The notes: a model not told the origin generated them from the letters alone. A stretch of 12,589 bases of DNA from Rhodococcus_D sp039923155 (GCA_039923155.1 JBDTDI010000179.1:1-12589); one strand, 5' to 3'. Shown: positions 1 through 7,155, counted from the first letter of the stretch. Made by a program: numbers and translations.

Positions 1-1
1 T

Positions 2-2200
2 GCAGAGCTGGGAGACGACGCCAACCGGGTGACCGTCATCGGGTTCGCGGAGACGGCCACCGGGCTGGGACACCTGGTCGCCGAGGCGCTCGACGCCCAG
101 CTGTACCTGCACTCCACCCGCCGCTCGGTGCCCGGGGTGGTGCGGGCAGGCGTCTTCGCCGAGGAGCACAGCCACGCCACCGAGCACCTGCTGCTGCCGG
201 CCGAGCCGGCAATGCTCACGGCCGCCGGACCTCTCGTGCTGGTCGACGACGAGCTGTCCACCGGGCGCACGGTGGCCAACACCCTGCGGGCGCTGCACGC
301 ACTGTGCCCGCGCCAGCACTACGTCGTCGCTGCTCTGGTCGACGTGCGCTCGGCGGAGGACGGCGCCGTGCTCGCCGCGCTCGGCGTCGAGCTCGGTGCC
401 CGGGTGGCGGTGGTCAGCCTGGCCGTGGGAACGGTGAGCGTGCCCGCGGACGTGCTCGAGCGCGGGGCGGCGCTGGTCGCCGAGCTGGACGGGCCGCCGA
501 GCCGCTCTGCTCTGCACGCACCTGTGCACCGGGTGGAGCTGGGCTGGCCGCAGGGACTGCCCGACGGTGGCCGTCACGGGGTGACCCGGGCCCACCGGGC
601 CACCCTGGAGGCCGCGCTGCCCGCGATGGCGCAGCGGATCTCCGCCGCGCTCGGGCCTGACTCGGCCCGGGTGCTCGTGCTCGGGTTCGAGGAGCTGATG
701 CACGCCCCGCTGCGTCTGGCCACGGCCCTGGCCGACGCCCGCGCAGACGTGACGGTGCGCAGCTCCACCACGACCCGCTCGCCGGTGCTGGCGCTGGAGC
801 ACCCCGGCTACGCGGTGCGGCACCGGCTCGACTTCCCCGCCCACGACCACCCGGTTCACATTCCCTCCCAGACCCGCCCAGAAGACGGCGCCGGAACCCG
901 GCACGCCTACAACATCACCCCGCGGGCCTACGACGCGGTCCTGCTGGTGGTGGACACCCCCGCCGACACTCCTGAGCTCGACGGGCTGCTCGCCGCGCTC
1001 GCCTCCGTCACCGAACGGGTGCTGCTCGCCGTCGTCCCCTCCTACGTGCCGGACCCGCGTGCCCTGCGAGGCCCCGAGTTCGGCTCCTACGCCCCCGACG
1101 AGGTGGGCTGGCTGCTCACCGACCTCTCCGACGTCGCCCTGGAGGCCCCCGTCGAGGAGCGTGAGGAGGCGGTGCAGGGCGGTGGCGCGCACTACGCGGA
1201 GAGCCTGCCGATCGAGTACCAGCCCGAGCCCGCCTACCTCGAGCTGTTCCACGCCGCCCTGGCCGAGAGCGCACGCCGGCTCGCGCACGCCGTCGGGATG
1301 GTCACCGAGATCCTGATCGCCGAGCGGGGGCCGGACGTGGTGCTGGCCTCGCTCGCACGGGCCGGCACTCCGATCGGGGTGCTGGTGCGGCGCTGGGCCA
1401 GCCACACCCGCGGCCTGGAGCTGCCCCACTACGCCGTGTCCATCGTCCGGGGTCGCGGCATCGACCCGGTGGCGCTGGCCTACCTGGCCGACCGGTACGA
1501 CCCCGGCTCGGTCGTCTTCCTCGACGGCTGGACCGGAAAAGGGGCGATCGCCGGAGAGCTCACCGCCGCCCTGGACGCCCACCACGCCGCCACGGGGCAG
1601 CGGTTCGACGACTCCCTCGCCGTGCTCGCCGACCCTGGGCACTGCGTGCGCACCTTCGGCACCCGGGCGGACTACCTCATCCCGTCGGCGTGCCTGAACT
1701 CCACCGTCAGCGGCCTCGTCTCGCGCACCGTCCTGAACACCTGGGACCTGGCGCCGGGCCAGCTGCACGGGGCCAAGTGCTACCGCGACCTGGCCGACGC
1801 CGACGTGTCGTCGGTGTTCCTCGACGCGGTGAGCGCCCACTTCGACGACGTCGCCGAGGAGGTGGCCACCGACTGGCCCGTCCTCGCCGCGAGCGAGCGG
1901 GAACCCACCTGGCAGGGGTGGCGCGCGGTGACCGCGATCAGCGAGAGCTACGGGATGGGCTCGGAGAACCTGGTCAAGCCCGGCGTCGGGGAGACCACCC
2001 GGGTGCTGCTGCGGCGGGTGCCGTGGAAGGTGCTGGTGCGCCCCGACGCGCTGGGCGAGCTCGCCCACGTTCTGCTGCTCGCCCGACAGCGTGGGGTGCC
2101 GGTCGAGGAGGTCGACGACCTCGCCTACAGCTGCGTCGGCCTGATCCACCCCCGGTACACCCGCGGCGCCACCGGGGCCGACGGGACGGCGGCGGGATGA
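2..2200 (+). CDS. PRTase-TRSP-StiP-PELOTA fusion protein of a Ter-type stress locus (5' partial)
   Basis: Multidomain protein of the nucleotide-like biosynthetic module that accompanies tellurium-resistance (Ter) systems; the product of the pathway is not established. The reading frame is open to the left edge (A-E-L-G-D-D-A-N-R precede the GTG at 29), so the true start probably lies outside. Counting from the codon at 29, residues 1-150 are a phosphoribosyltransferase fold with the PRPP-binding loop LVDDELSTGRT (71-81). A TRSP domain follows, with the literal signature T-R-S-P at 249-252. From FGSY (351) the sequence matches the StiP/PRTase_1 family, including FLDGWTGKGAI (497-507) and IPSACLNSTVSG (551-562). 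The end from about 650 (KPGVGETTRVLL) resembles the PELOTA RNA-binding domain. StiP proteins are labelled cysteine proteases; C555 is a possible nucleophile, but no protease activity can be read from sequence. These domains are commonly encoded by separate genes, so a single polypeptide is notable. It overlaps the next gene by ATGA. Confidence 0.9.
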   Translation, partial: AELGDDANRVTVIGFAETATGLGHLVAEALDAQLYLHSTRRSVPGVVRAGVFAEEHSHATEHLLLPAEPAMLTAAGPLVLVDDELSTGRTVANTLRALHALCPRQHYVVAALVDVRSAEDGAVLAALGVELGARVAVVSLAVGTVSVPADVLERGAALVAELDGPPSRSALHAPVHRVELGWPQGLPDGGRHGVTRAHRATLEAALPAMAQRISAALGPDSARVLVLGFEELMHAPLRLATALADARADVTVRSSTTTRSPVLALEHPGYAVRHRLDFPAHDHPVHIPSQTRPEDGAGTRHAYNITPRAYDAVLLVVDTPADTPELDGLLAALASVTERVLLAVVPSYVPDPRALRGPEFGSYAPDEVGWLLTDLSDVALEAPVEEREEAVQGGGAHYAESLPIEYQPEPAYLELFHAALAESARRLAHAVGMVTEILIAERGPDVVLASLARAGTPIGVLVRRWASHTRGLELPHYAVSIVRGRGIDPVALAYLADRYDPGSVVFLDGWTGKGAIAGELTAALDAHHAATGQRFDDSLAVLADPGHCVRTFGTRADYLIPSACLNSTVSGLVSRTVLNTWDLAPGQLHGAKCYRDLADADVSSVFLDAVSAHFDDVAEEVATDWPVLAASEREPTWQGWRAVTAISESYGMGSENLVKPGVGETTRVLLRRVPWKVLVRPDALGELAHVLLLARQRGVPVEEVDDLAYSCVGLIHPRYTRGATGADGTAAG

Positions 2201-2985
2201 GCGTGCTGGTCTGCTCCGACCTCGACCGGACCCTGATCTACTCCTGTGCGGCCGCAGGTCCCACCGACGACGTCGTGCTGCGGTGCGTGGAGGTCTACGA
2301 CGGCGCGCCGCTGAGCTTCGTCACCGCCGCCGCGGCCGACGGTCTCGTGACGTTGGCCGAGGAGGCCACCCTGGTGCCGACGACCACCCGCAGCCCCGAG
2401 CAGTACCGGCGCGTGCAGCTGCCTGGTCGGCGCCCAGGGTTCGCGATCACCGCCAACGGGGGTCGGCTGCTCGTCGACGGGACGGTGGACGGCGACTGGT
2501 CCGCGCACGTCGCGGAGGGGCTCGCGGGCACTGCCCCGCTGGGCGAGGTGCGCGAAAAGCTGGGTGACGCGGGGGACTTCCTGCTGCGGCTGCGCACCGC
2601 GGAGGACCTGTTTGCCTACGCCGTGGTGGACCGGTCGGCGCTGCCGGCGGCCTGGGTGGACGAGCTGGGGGCCTGGTGCGCGGAGCGCGGGTGGGGGGTG
2701 AGCGTGCAGGGACGAAAGCTCTACTGCGTGCCCGACGGGCTGCGGAAGTCCACCGCTGCCGCCGAGGTCGCCCGCCGGGCCGGCACCACCACCATGCTTG
2801 CGGCAGGCGACTCGCTGCTCGACACCGACCTGCTGCTCGCCGCCGCCGCGGCGGTCCGCCCCGCGCACGGGGAGCTGCACGAGGCCGGTTTCACCGCGCC
2901 GCACCTCGCCGTGACGCCCAGCTCGGGGGTACGGGCGGGCGCGGAGGTCGTCTCCTGGCTGCTCGCTCGCGCGTCGGGCCATTGA
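2197..2985 (+). CDS. HAD-superfamily hydrolase (Cof-like), Ter-associated
   Basis: A 262-residue haloacid-dehalogenase-fold phosphohydrolase, probably cytosolic. Motif I is DLDRT at 8-12 (nucleophile D8, acid/base D10). Motif II is probably in TTTRS (62-66), motif III is K184 in the LRKS segment, and motif IV is GDSLLD (204-209) with two metal-binding aspartates. ANGG at 86-89 and the cap between motifs II and III are as in Cof-type or sucrose-phosphatase-like members. The ATG overlaps the stop of the PRTase-TRSP-StiP gene (ATGA), which implies translational coupling and a shared pathway. HAD phosphatases are regular members of Ter biosynthetic modules, where they are predicted to dephosphorylate the nucleotide-like product; the substrate here is inferred, not shown. 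All catalytic residues are present. Confidence 0.88.
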   Translation: MSVLVCSDLDRTLIYSCAAAGPTDDVVLRCVEVYDGAPLSFVTAAAADGLVTLAEEATLVPTTTRSPEQYRRVQLPGRRPGFAITANGGRLLVDGTVDGDWSAHVAEGLAGTAPLGEVREKLGDAGDFLLRLRTAEDLFAYAVVDRSALPAAWVDELGAWCAERGWGVSVQGRKLYCVPDGLRKSTAAAEVARRAGTTTMLAAGDSLLDTDLLLAAAAAVRPAHGELHEAGFTAPHLAVTPSSGVRAGAEVVSWLLARASGH

Positions 2986-2991
2986 CCCAGC

Positions 2992-3005
2992 GCCGACATG
3001 TCGGC
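2992..3005. promoter_or_regulatory. 14-bp perfect palindrome, operator-like (or short hairpin)
   Basis: GCCGACATGTCGGC is a perfect inverted repeat 6 nt after the HAD stop and just upstream of the XRE promoter. It shares the half-site core GACAT/ATGTC with the larger palindrome at 3006-3030, as expected for two binding sites of one dimeric regulator. It could also fold as a 5-bp stem with a CATG loop behind the HAD gene, but there is no T tract. Confidence 0.5.
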
Positions 3006-3030
3006 TCTACTTGACATTATGTCGAGTAGA
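3006..3030. promoter_or_regulatory. 25-bp operator-like palindrome covering the XRE -35 box
   Basis: The left arm TCTACTTGACAT and right arm ATGTCGAGTAGA pair at 11 of 12 positions around a central T at 3018. The palindrome covers the -35 hexamer TTGACA (3011-3016), so a bound regulator would block RNA polymerase. With the adjoining 14-bp palindrome it makes a tandem operator. The nearest regulator gene, the XRE gene starting at 3046, is the obvious candidate for binding it (autoregulation, inferred). Confidence 0.6.
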
Positions 3031-3046
3031 CCAGACACTTGACGAG
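3011..3046 (+). promoter_or_regulatory. Promoter of the XRE/membrane-protein cassette
   Basis: TTGACA (3011-3016), a 17-bp spacer, then GACACT (3034-3039). Six bases follow before the GTG at 3046, the normal distance to a transcription start, so the mRNA would be leaderless. It has a perfect consensus -35 hexamer, unlike the other promoters proposed in this window. Confidence 0.6.
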
Positions 3047-3321
3047 TGGGACGGACATCAGCGGCAGGTCGCAGCAACGGGGTTCGCCGTGCGCGCACGG
3101 CGCTGGGACTGAGCCAGGCCGAGCTTGCGGCGCACGCCGGGGTGACCCGGCAGACCCTCGTCGCCCTCGAGGGCGGCGGCTACGCCCCGTCGGTCTACCT
3201 GGCCCTCGCCGTGGCCGCCCGGCTCGGGCACACCGTCGAGCAGCTCTTCGGCGACCCCCCCACGACGAGTACCGCGAGCGCGACGACGACCAGCACCACG
3301 ACCGAGGAGGTCGACAGATGA
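3046..3321 (+). CDS. XRE-family (Cro/CI-type) HTH transcriptional regulator
   Basis: A 91-residue DNA-binding protein. The helix-turn-helix is at about 22-44 (LSQAELAAHAGVTRQTLVAL), followed by the rest of a five-helix XRE domain ending near LFG (69). This is the compact type whose ends resemble small regulators encoded next to membrane proteins. The last 20 residues are a Thr/Ser-rich tail with no recognisable domain. The GTG at 3046 has no Shine-Dalgarno site but sits at the predicted transcription start. The stop overlaps the start of the membrane-protein gene (ATGA), so the two are co-translated. Two palindromes lie directly upstream; autorepression is inferred. There is no effector domain, so any signal probably comes from the partner protein or another factor. 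Confidence 0.88.
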   Translation: MGRTSAAGRSNGVRRARTALGLSQAELAAHAGVTRQTLVALEGGGYAPSVYLALAVAARLGHTVEQLFGDPPTTSTASATTTSTTTEEVDR

Positions 3322-3833
3322 GCAGCGAGCAGGCGGCAACACCGGCACACGGCAGGTTCCTCACCGCGTCCGAGACGATTGGAGACCTGGGCAACCCCTT
3401 CTACGACGACGAGCGCCAGCGCGAGGTCTGGAACGAGGCGTCGGCGGTGGGTTTCCAGGCGATGCTGTGGCTGGCCCTGGCAGCCGCAGCGGCAATGGTC
3501 TGGATCGGCGGAGCGCCGTCGCTGCCGTACGCGATCACCCTGTTCGGTATCGCCGGGGTCGGCTCCGTGGTGGTCCTGGCCTACGCGCGCGCCCACCAGG
3601 TTGACGCGTGGGTGACCACTCGGGTGAACCGGGGTCGCACGGCCCTGCTCGCGGCGCTGGTTGCCGTGCTGGTCGCGGGCGTGGTCCGCGCGCTGCCCGA
3701 CCACGGCTTCGGGGGCGGGCTGGGGATTGGGGTGGCCTGCGGTGCGCTCCTGGCCGCGGTGGGTGGTCTGGCGGGCGCGTGGTCGACCCGGCGCCGCACT
3801 CGGCAGCAGGACCAGGAGCTGGGCGAGTCCTGA
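3318..3833 (+). CDS. Four-helix integral membrane protein paired with XRE regulator
   Basis: A 171-residue protein with four predicted membrane helices at about 45-63, 69-90, 108-125 and 132-154. It has a hydrophilic N-terminus of about 44 residues and a charged C-terminal tail (RRRTRQQDQ). The segment NPFYDDERQREVW (26-38) before helix 1 looks like a conserved family motif; no enzyme signature is seen. The ATG is preceded by GAGGAGG (3304-3310) with 7-nt spacing and overlaps the XRE stop by ATGA, which fixes the start. Small XRE genes followed by a small multi-pass membrane protein are a recurring bacterial arrangement whose roles are mostly unknown. Here the pair lies inside a Ter-type locus, so a link to envelope stress is possible but unproven. 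Confidence 0.8.
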   Translation: MSSEQAATPAHGRFLTASETIGDLGNPFYDDERQREVWNEASAVGFQAMLWLALAAAAAMVWIGGAPSLPYAITLFGIAGVGSVVVLAYARAHQVDAWVTTRVNRGRTALLAALVAVLVAGVVRALPDHGFGGGLGIGVACGALLAAVGGLAGAWSTRRRTRQQDQELGES

Positions 3834-3870
3834 GTCGGCTCCGACCGCGGTGGCCGTGGCCCCCGTCTCG

Positions 3871-3883
3871 TACGGTGAGCGCA
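3871..3883 (+). promoter_or_regulatory. -10 box and predicted leaderless start of the coiled-coil gene
   Basis: TACGGT (3871-3876) lies 6 nt before the ATG at 3883. No strong Shine-Dalgarno site is present (only GAG nearby) and no convincing -35 box is visible. Transcription would begin at or next to the A of ATG. Confidence 0.4.
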
Positions 3884-5133
3884 TGGCTGGGGCACCGCGG
3901 TGGTGGCGTCGCGAGGCCGACGAGTCGCTCGTCGAGGCGCGCGCGGCCAAGGGGCGTGCCGCGACCATGCTGTTGTCGCTGGACACCGTGCAGCGTGAGG
4001 TGGAGAGCCAGGTGGAGGCCTACGCCGAGTTCAGCCCGGGTGACGGGCCACGGCTGAGCTCGACGTGGACCCCGCTGCGGGACGAGGCCTTCGCCGCGAC
4101 GGGGGCCTACCTGCAGGTCGAGCAGTACTTCGACCTCGACGCCGACCTCTCCGCCGACGACGCCCGGGTGGCGGCCACTGAGTTCGACCGGGTCGGCCGG
4201 GCGATGAGCGACGTCGCCGGGCGGGTGCGCACGTTTGGGGAGCAGGCCGAGCCCCGCTTCGCCCAGGTGCGCGCCGCCCTGGCCCAGCACACCACCCTGC
4301 TGCGCACCCTCAGCCCCGCCCTGGACGACGCCCGGGCGGCCATCGCCGCGGCGCAACAGGCCGGGATGCGCACCACCGAGCCCGACGAACAGCTCGCCGC
4401 CGCCGAGGTCGAGGCCGCACGAGCCCGCCAGGGTGACACCGTGCAGGGGCTGCGGGCCGCCGCTGAGGCCGCGGCCAGGGCCACCGAGCACGCCCGGGCC
4501 GCCGCCGAGTTGGCCCGTGCGCTGCCGGCGCGCAAGCAGGAGGTGGCCCGGCGCATCACCGCGACGCGCACCCGCCTGCAGGTCTCGGCCGACCGCACCG
4601 CCGGCTTGGACTCGACGATGAGCCAGCTCCGGCAGCGTTACGCCGCCGCGGCCAGCACCGACCTCGCGGCGGTGCCCGGTGAGGTGGTGGCCGCCCTGGC
4701 GCGCGCCGAGCGGGGGGTGTTCACCGCACGCAACGCCGCCGCGGAGAACTCGCAGCGCTGGGCGCAGGCCGAGCAGGGCCTGCACTCTGCGCGGGAGGCC
4801 TGCGAGGAGGCCGAGCGCGCCGCGCGGAAGGCGGTGCGCCGGCTCGAGGACCTCGACGCCGTGGCCGCCGATCCCGGTCCGCTGCTGGAGAGCACCCGGC
4901 GCACGGTCCGCGACGCCCAACGCTTCCTGCTCGACAGCTCCCCCACCCTCGACCGTCCGCTCGCCGCCCGCCTGGACGCGCTGGCCGCCCGCCTCGACCG
5001 GCTGCAGGCGGGGCTGCGCGCCCGTCGCCCCGACACCCGGGTCGACCACTGGGCCTATTTGCACGAGCTGCAGGAGGTCGCCGCCGGCGCGGCCGACATC
5101 GTTGCCGAGGTGCGGGAGCGCCACCACCGCTGA
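3883..5133 (+). CDS. Ala/Arg/Glu-rich coiled-coil protein of the Ter-type locus, unknown function
   Basis: A 416-residue soluble protein that I do not recognise. There is no signal peptide or membrane helix. After an N-terminal segment with a Trp pair (WWRREAD) and a stretch with an acidic patch (YFDLDADLSADDARV), the rest is almost continuous Ala/Arg/Glu/Gln-rich helix with heptad-like spacing, consistent with a long coiled coil. The C-terminal 30 residues (from DHWAYLHELQEV) look more compact. High G/C third positions and low Gly/Pro content in the helical part support real coding. The ATG at 3883 was chosen because the sequence before it in frame is rich in Arg/Ser/Trp and a -10 box lies 6 nt upstream. 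It lies 49 nt after the membrane-protein gene and 67 nt before DUF475 in the same direction, so it may act with the TerC-like protein, for example as a scaffold (inference). Confidence 0.8.
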   Translation: MAGAPRWWRREADESLVEARAAKGRAATMLLSLDTVQREVESQVEAYAEFSPGDGPRLSSTWTPLRDEAFAATGAYLQVEQYFDLDADLSADDARVAATEFDRVGRAMSDVAGRVRTFGEQAEPRFAQVRAALAQHTTLLRTLSPALDDARAAIAAAQQAGMRTTEPDEQLAAAEVEAARARQGDTVQGLRAAAEAAARATEHARAAAELARALPARKQEVARRITATRTRLQVSADRTAGLDSTMSQLRQRYAAAASTDLAAVPGEVVAALARAERGVFTARNAAAENSQRWAQAEQGLHSAREACEEAERAARKAVRRLEDLDAVAADPGPLLESTRRTVRDAQRFLLDSSPTLDRPLAARLDALAARLDRLQAGLRARRPDTRVDHWAYLHELQEVAAGAADIVAEVRERHHR

Positions 5134-5186
5134 CCAGCATCCGCCGCGTTGGGGCTGGTGCCCGAAACGCCCGGGTCGTCAGGCCC

Positions 5187-5201
5187 TAGACTCGGCGTCC
5201 G
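5187..5201 (+). promoter_or_regulatory. -10 box and predicted leaderless start of the DUF475 gene
   Basis: TAGACT (5187-5192) is followed by 8 nt and then the GTG at 5201. No Shine-Dalgarno site precedes the GTG. A poor -35 (GAAACG, 5164-5169) is 17 bp upstream. The site suggests the gene can be transcribed separately from the coiled-coil gene. Confidence 0.5.
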
Positions 5202-6313
5202 TGATTCTTCGGACGTTCGGCTGGTCGCTCGCCGTCACCATCGTCGCCCTGGTGGCGTCGTTCCTGCTCGGTGGGGGCCAGGTGCTGGCCATCGTGGCCA
5301 TCCTCATCGTCCTGGAGATCTCGCTGAGCTTCGACAACGCCGTCGTCAACGCCACGATCCTCAAGAAGATGAACGAGTTCTGGCAGAAGATCTTCCTGAC
5401 CGTCGGTGTGCTCATCGCGGTGTTCGGGATGCGTCTGGTGTTCCCGCTGGCGCTGGTCAGCATCACCGCGAGCATCAGCCCCGTCGAGGTGGTGCGCCTG
5501 GCCATCGAGGGCGGCTCCGTGGACACCCCGGGCACCTACGCCAACCTGCTGACCGACGCGCACCCGGCCATCGCCGGGTTCGGCGGCATGTTCCTGGGGA
5601 TGCTGTTCCTGGACTGGCTGTTCGCCGACCGCGACATCACGTGGCTGAGCTGGTTGGAGCGCCCCCTGCAGCGGATCGGCTCGCTGGACCAGCTCTCGGT
5701 GGTCGTCGCCGGCATCGGTCTCGTGGCCGCGGGGCTGTACCTGGCCCCCGGGGGCAAGGAGGGCACGGTGATGATCGCCGGCGTTCTGGGGATCGTCACC
5801 TACCTGGCGGTCAACGGCCTCGGCAACCACTTCGAGGCGAGCGCGGACACGGACGAGGACGACGACGCGGGGACGGACGAGCCCGAGCGTTCGCGCACGG
5901 GTGAGATGGTCCTCGCGAGCGGCAAGGCCGCGTTCTTCCTGTTCCTCTACCTCGAGGTGCTGGACGCGTCGTTCTCTTTCGACGGTGTCGTCGGTGCCTT
6001 CGCCATCAGCCAGGACATCTTCGTCATCGCCGTCGGCCTCGGGGTCGGCGCGTTCTGGATCCGTTCCCTGACCGTGTACCTGGTGCGCCAGGGCACCCTG
6101 GACGACTACGTGTACCTCGAGCACGGCGCCCACTGGGCCATCGGTGCGCTGTCGGTGCTGCTGCTGGTCACGATCTCCTTCGAGGTGCCCGAGGTGATCA
6201 CCGGCCTGATCGGGGTCGGCTTCATCGGGGCCGCGTTCATCAACTCGGTGATCCGCAACCGGCGGATCGAGGCGGAGACCGGGGAGGTCCCGCACGTGCA
6301 CGCCGACGTCTGA
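5201..6313 (+). CDS. DUF475 / TerC-like integral membrane protein
   Basis: A 370-residue multi-pass membrane protein of the DUF475 branch of the TerC superfamily. TerC proteins are implicated in tellurite resistance and in metal-ion (notably manganese) efflux or homeostasis; the exact ion for DUF475 members is unsettled. Two similar motifs in the two halves, LEISLSFDNAV (38-48) and LDASFSFDGVV (254-264), carry the conserved membrane aspartates D45 and D261 typical of the superfamily. Other family-like segments are LLTDAHPAIAGFGGMFLGML and LERPLQRIGSLDQLSVVVA. A cytosolic-type loop at about 212-232 is strongly acidic (ADTDEDDDAGTDEPE), and the tail ends in PHVHADV. The GTG at 5201 is chosen because family proteins begin with this hydrophobic segment (ILRTFGWS) and a -10 box fits it. 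The gene converges with the SDR gene 15 nt away. Confidence 0.9.
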   Translation: MILRTFGWSLAVTIVALVASFLLGGGQVLAIVAILIVLEISLSFDNAVVNATILKKMNEFWQKIFLTVGVLIAVFGMRLVFPLALVSITASISPVEVVRLAIEGGSVDTPGTYANLLTDAHPAIAGFGGMFLGMLFLDWLFADRDITWLSWLERPLQRIGSLDQLSVVVAGIGLVAAGLYLAPGGKEGTVMIAGVLGIVTYLAVNGLGNHFEASADTDEDDDAGTDEPERSRTGEMVLASGKAAFFLFLYLEVLDASFSFDGVVGAFAISQDIFVIAVGLGVGAFWIRSLTVYLVRQGTLDDYVYLEHGAHWAIGALSVLLLVTISFEVPEVITGLIGVGFIGAAFINSVIRNRRIEAETGEVPHVHADV

Positions 6314-6326
6314 GCCCCGCGGGGGC
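6314..6326. terminator. Short GC hairpin between convergent DUF475 and SDR genes
   Basis: GCCCC, loop GCG, GGGGC directly after the DUF475 stop. It is the only structure in the 15-nt gap between the two convergent stops. There is no T tract, so a shared terminator is only a suggestion. Confidence 0.3.
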
Positions 6327-6328
6327 GG

Positions 6329-7141
6329 CTACCGGGGCGCCATCCGCAGCGCGCCGTCCATGCGGATGGTCTCGCCGTTGAGGTAGTCGTGCTCCACGAT
6401 CATCGCCGCGAGCTGGGCGTACTCCGCGGGCTGGGCGAGGCGCTTCGGGAACGGCACACCCTCGCTGAGCCCGGCTCGGTAGTCGTCGCTGACCCCGGCG
6501 AGCATCGGGGTGTCCACGATCCCCGGGGCGATGGTGTTCACCCGGATGCCGTGCTGGGCGAGGTCGCGGGCCGCGGGCAGGGTCATCCCCACCACTCCGC
6601 CCTTGGACGCCGAGTACGCGACCTGCCCGATCTGGCCGTCGAACGCCGCGATCGACGCGGTGTTGATCACCACCCCGCGCTGCCCGGCGTCGTCGGCCTC
6701 GGTGCGGGCGATGACCTCCGCGGCCAGGCGCATCACGTTGAACGTGCCCAGCACGTTCACCATCAGCACGGTGCGGAACAGCTCCAGGTCGTGCGGGCCC
6801 TGGCGGCCCAGGATGCGCCCGGCCGCACCGATACCGGCGCAGCTCACCACGATCCGCAGCGGCGCCCCGCCGGCCTCGATCTGCGCCAGGGCCGCCCGGA
6901 CGTCGTCCTCGCTGGTCACGTCCGCCGGCAGCAGGGTCACCCCGCCGGGCCCCTCCCCGGTGACATCCCCACCCACCCGCCCGGTGACATCCCCACCCAC
7001 CTGCCCGGTCGCCTTCTCGATCGAGGCGGGCAGGTCGAGGCCGAACACGGTCGCGCCCCGCTCCGCGAGGGCGGCCGCGGTGGCGGCGCCGAGCCCTGAG
7101 GCTCCGCCGGTGACCAGGGCAGCTGTTCCTGAGATCTCCAT
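6329..7141 (-). CDS. SDR-family oxidoreductase, 3-hydroxyacyl-CoA dehydrogenase (HSD10)-like
   Basis: A 270-residue classical short-chain dehydrogenase/reductase, NAD(P)-dependent and cytosolic. The cofactor loop is GGASGLG (12-18). D36 after the second strand (GLDLP) favours NAD over NADP. N129, S163, Y176 and K180 (YSASK) form the catalytic tetrad. PGIVDTPML (206-214) and the C-terminal segment NGETIRMDGALRM are as in type II 3-hydroxyacyl-CoA dehydrogenases, so a role in fatty-acid beta-oxidation is likely; the substrate is inferred. Between D36 and the VTLLPADVT strand, residues 46-62 hold an octapeptide repeated almost exactly (GQVGGDVT, GRVGGDVT), encoded by a 24-bp tandem repeat; close relatives normally have a shorter loop. 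The fold and active site look intact. The ATG at 7141 has a -10 box 8 nt upstream and no clear Shine-Dalgarno site. Confidence 0.92.
   Translation of the reverse strand: MEISGTAALVTGGASGLGAATAAALAERGATVFGLDLPASIEKATGQVGGDVTGRVGGDVTGEGPGGVTLLPADVTSEDDVRAALAQIEAGGAPLRIVVSCAGIGAAGRILGRQGPHDLELFRTVLMVNVLGTFNVMRLAAEVIARTEADDAGQRGVVINTASIAAFDGQIGQVAYSASKGGVVGMTLPAARDLAQHGIRVNTIAPGIVDTPMLAGVSDDYRAGLSEGVPFPKRLAQPAEYAQLAAMIVEHDYLNGETIRMDGALRMAPR
6957..7009. repeat. 24-bp tandem repeat inside the SDR gene
   Basis: Units at 6957-6980 and 6981-7004 match at 23 of 24 positions (one C/T difference), followed by 5 bases of a third copy. The length keeps the frame and adds eight residues (about GQVGGDVT) per unit in a surface loop of the SDR. 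The near identity suggests a recent slippage duplication. Confidence 0.85.
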
Positions 7142-7155
7142 GACCGACCACGCTA
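7141..7155 (-). promoter_or_regulatory. -10 box of the SDR gene, predicted leaderless
   Basis: On the minus strand TAGCGT (7155 to 7150) is followed by 8 nt and the ATG at 7141. No strong Shine-Dalgarno site precedes the start. Confidence 0.4.

Noticed and set aside
3535..5127. Long minus-strand open frame (530 codons) opposite the coiled-coil gene
   Set aside because: Rich in Gly/Arg/Gln/His with no domain; a shadow of the + strand gene caused by its high G/C third positions.
5133..5159. Inverted repeat ACCAGC...GCTGGT after the coiled-coil gene as a terminator
   Set aside because: Only 6 bp with a 15-nt loop and no T tract; too weak to call.
5186..6301. Minus-strand open frame opposite DUF475
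   Set aside because: No hydrophobic or catalytic pattern; His/Asp/Gln-rich shadow of a membrane protein gene.
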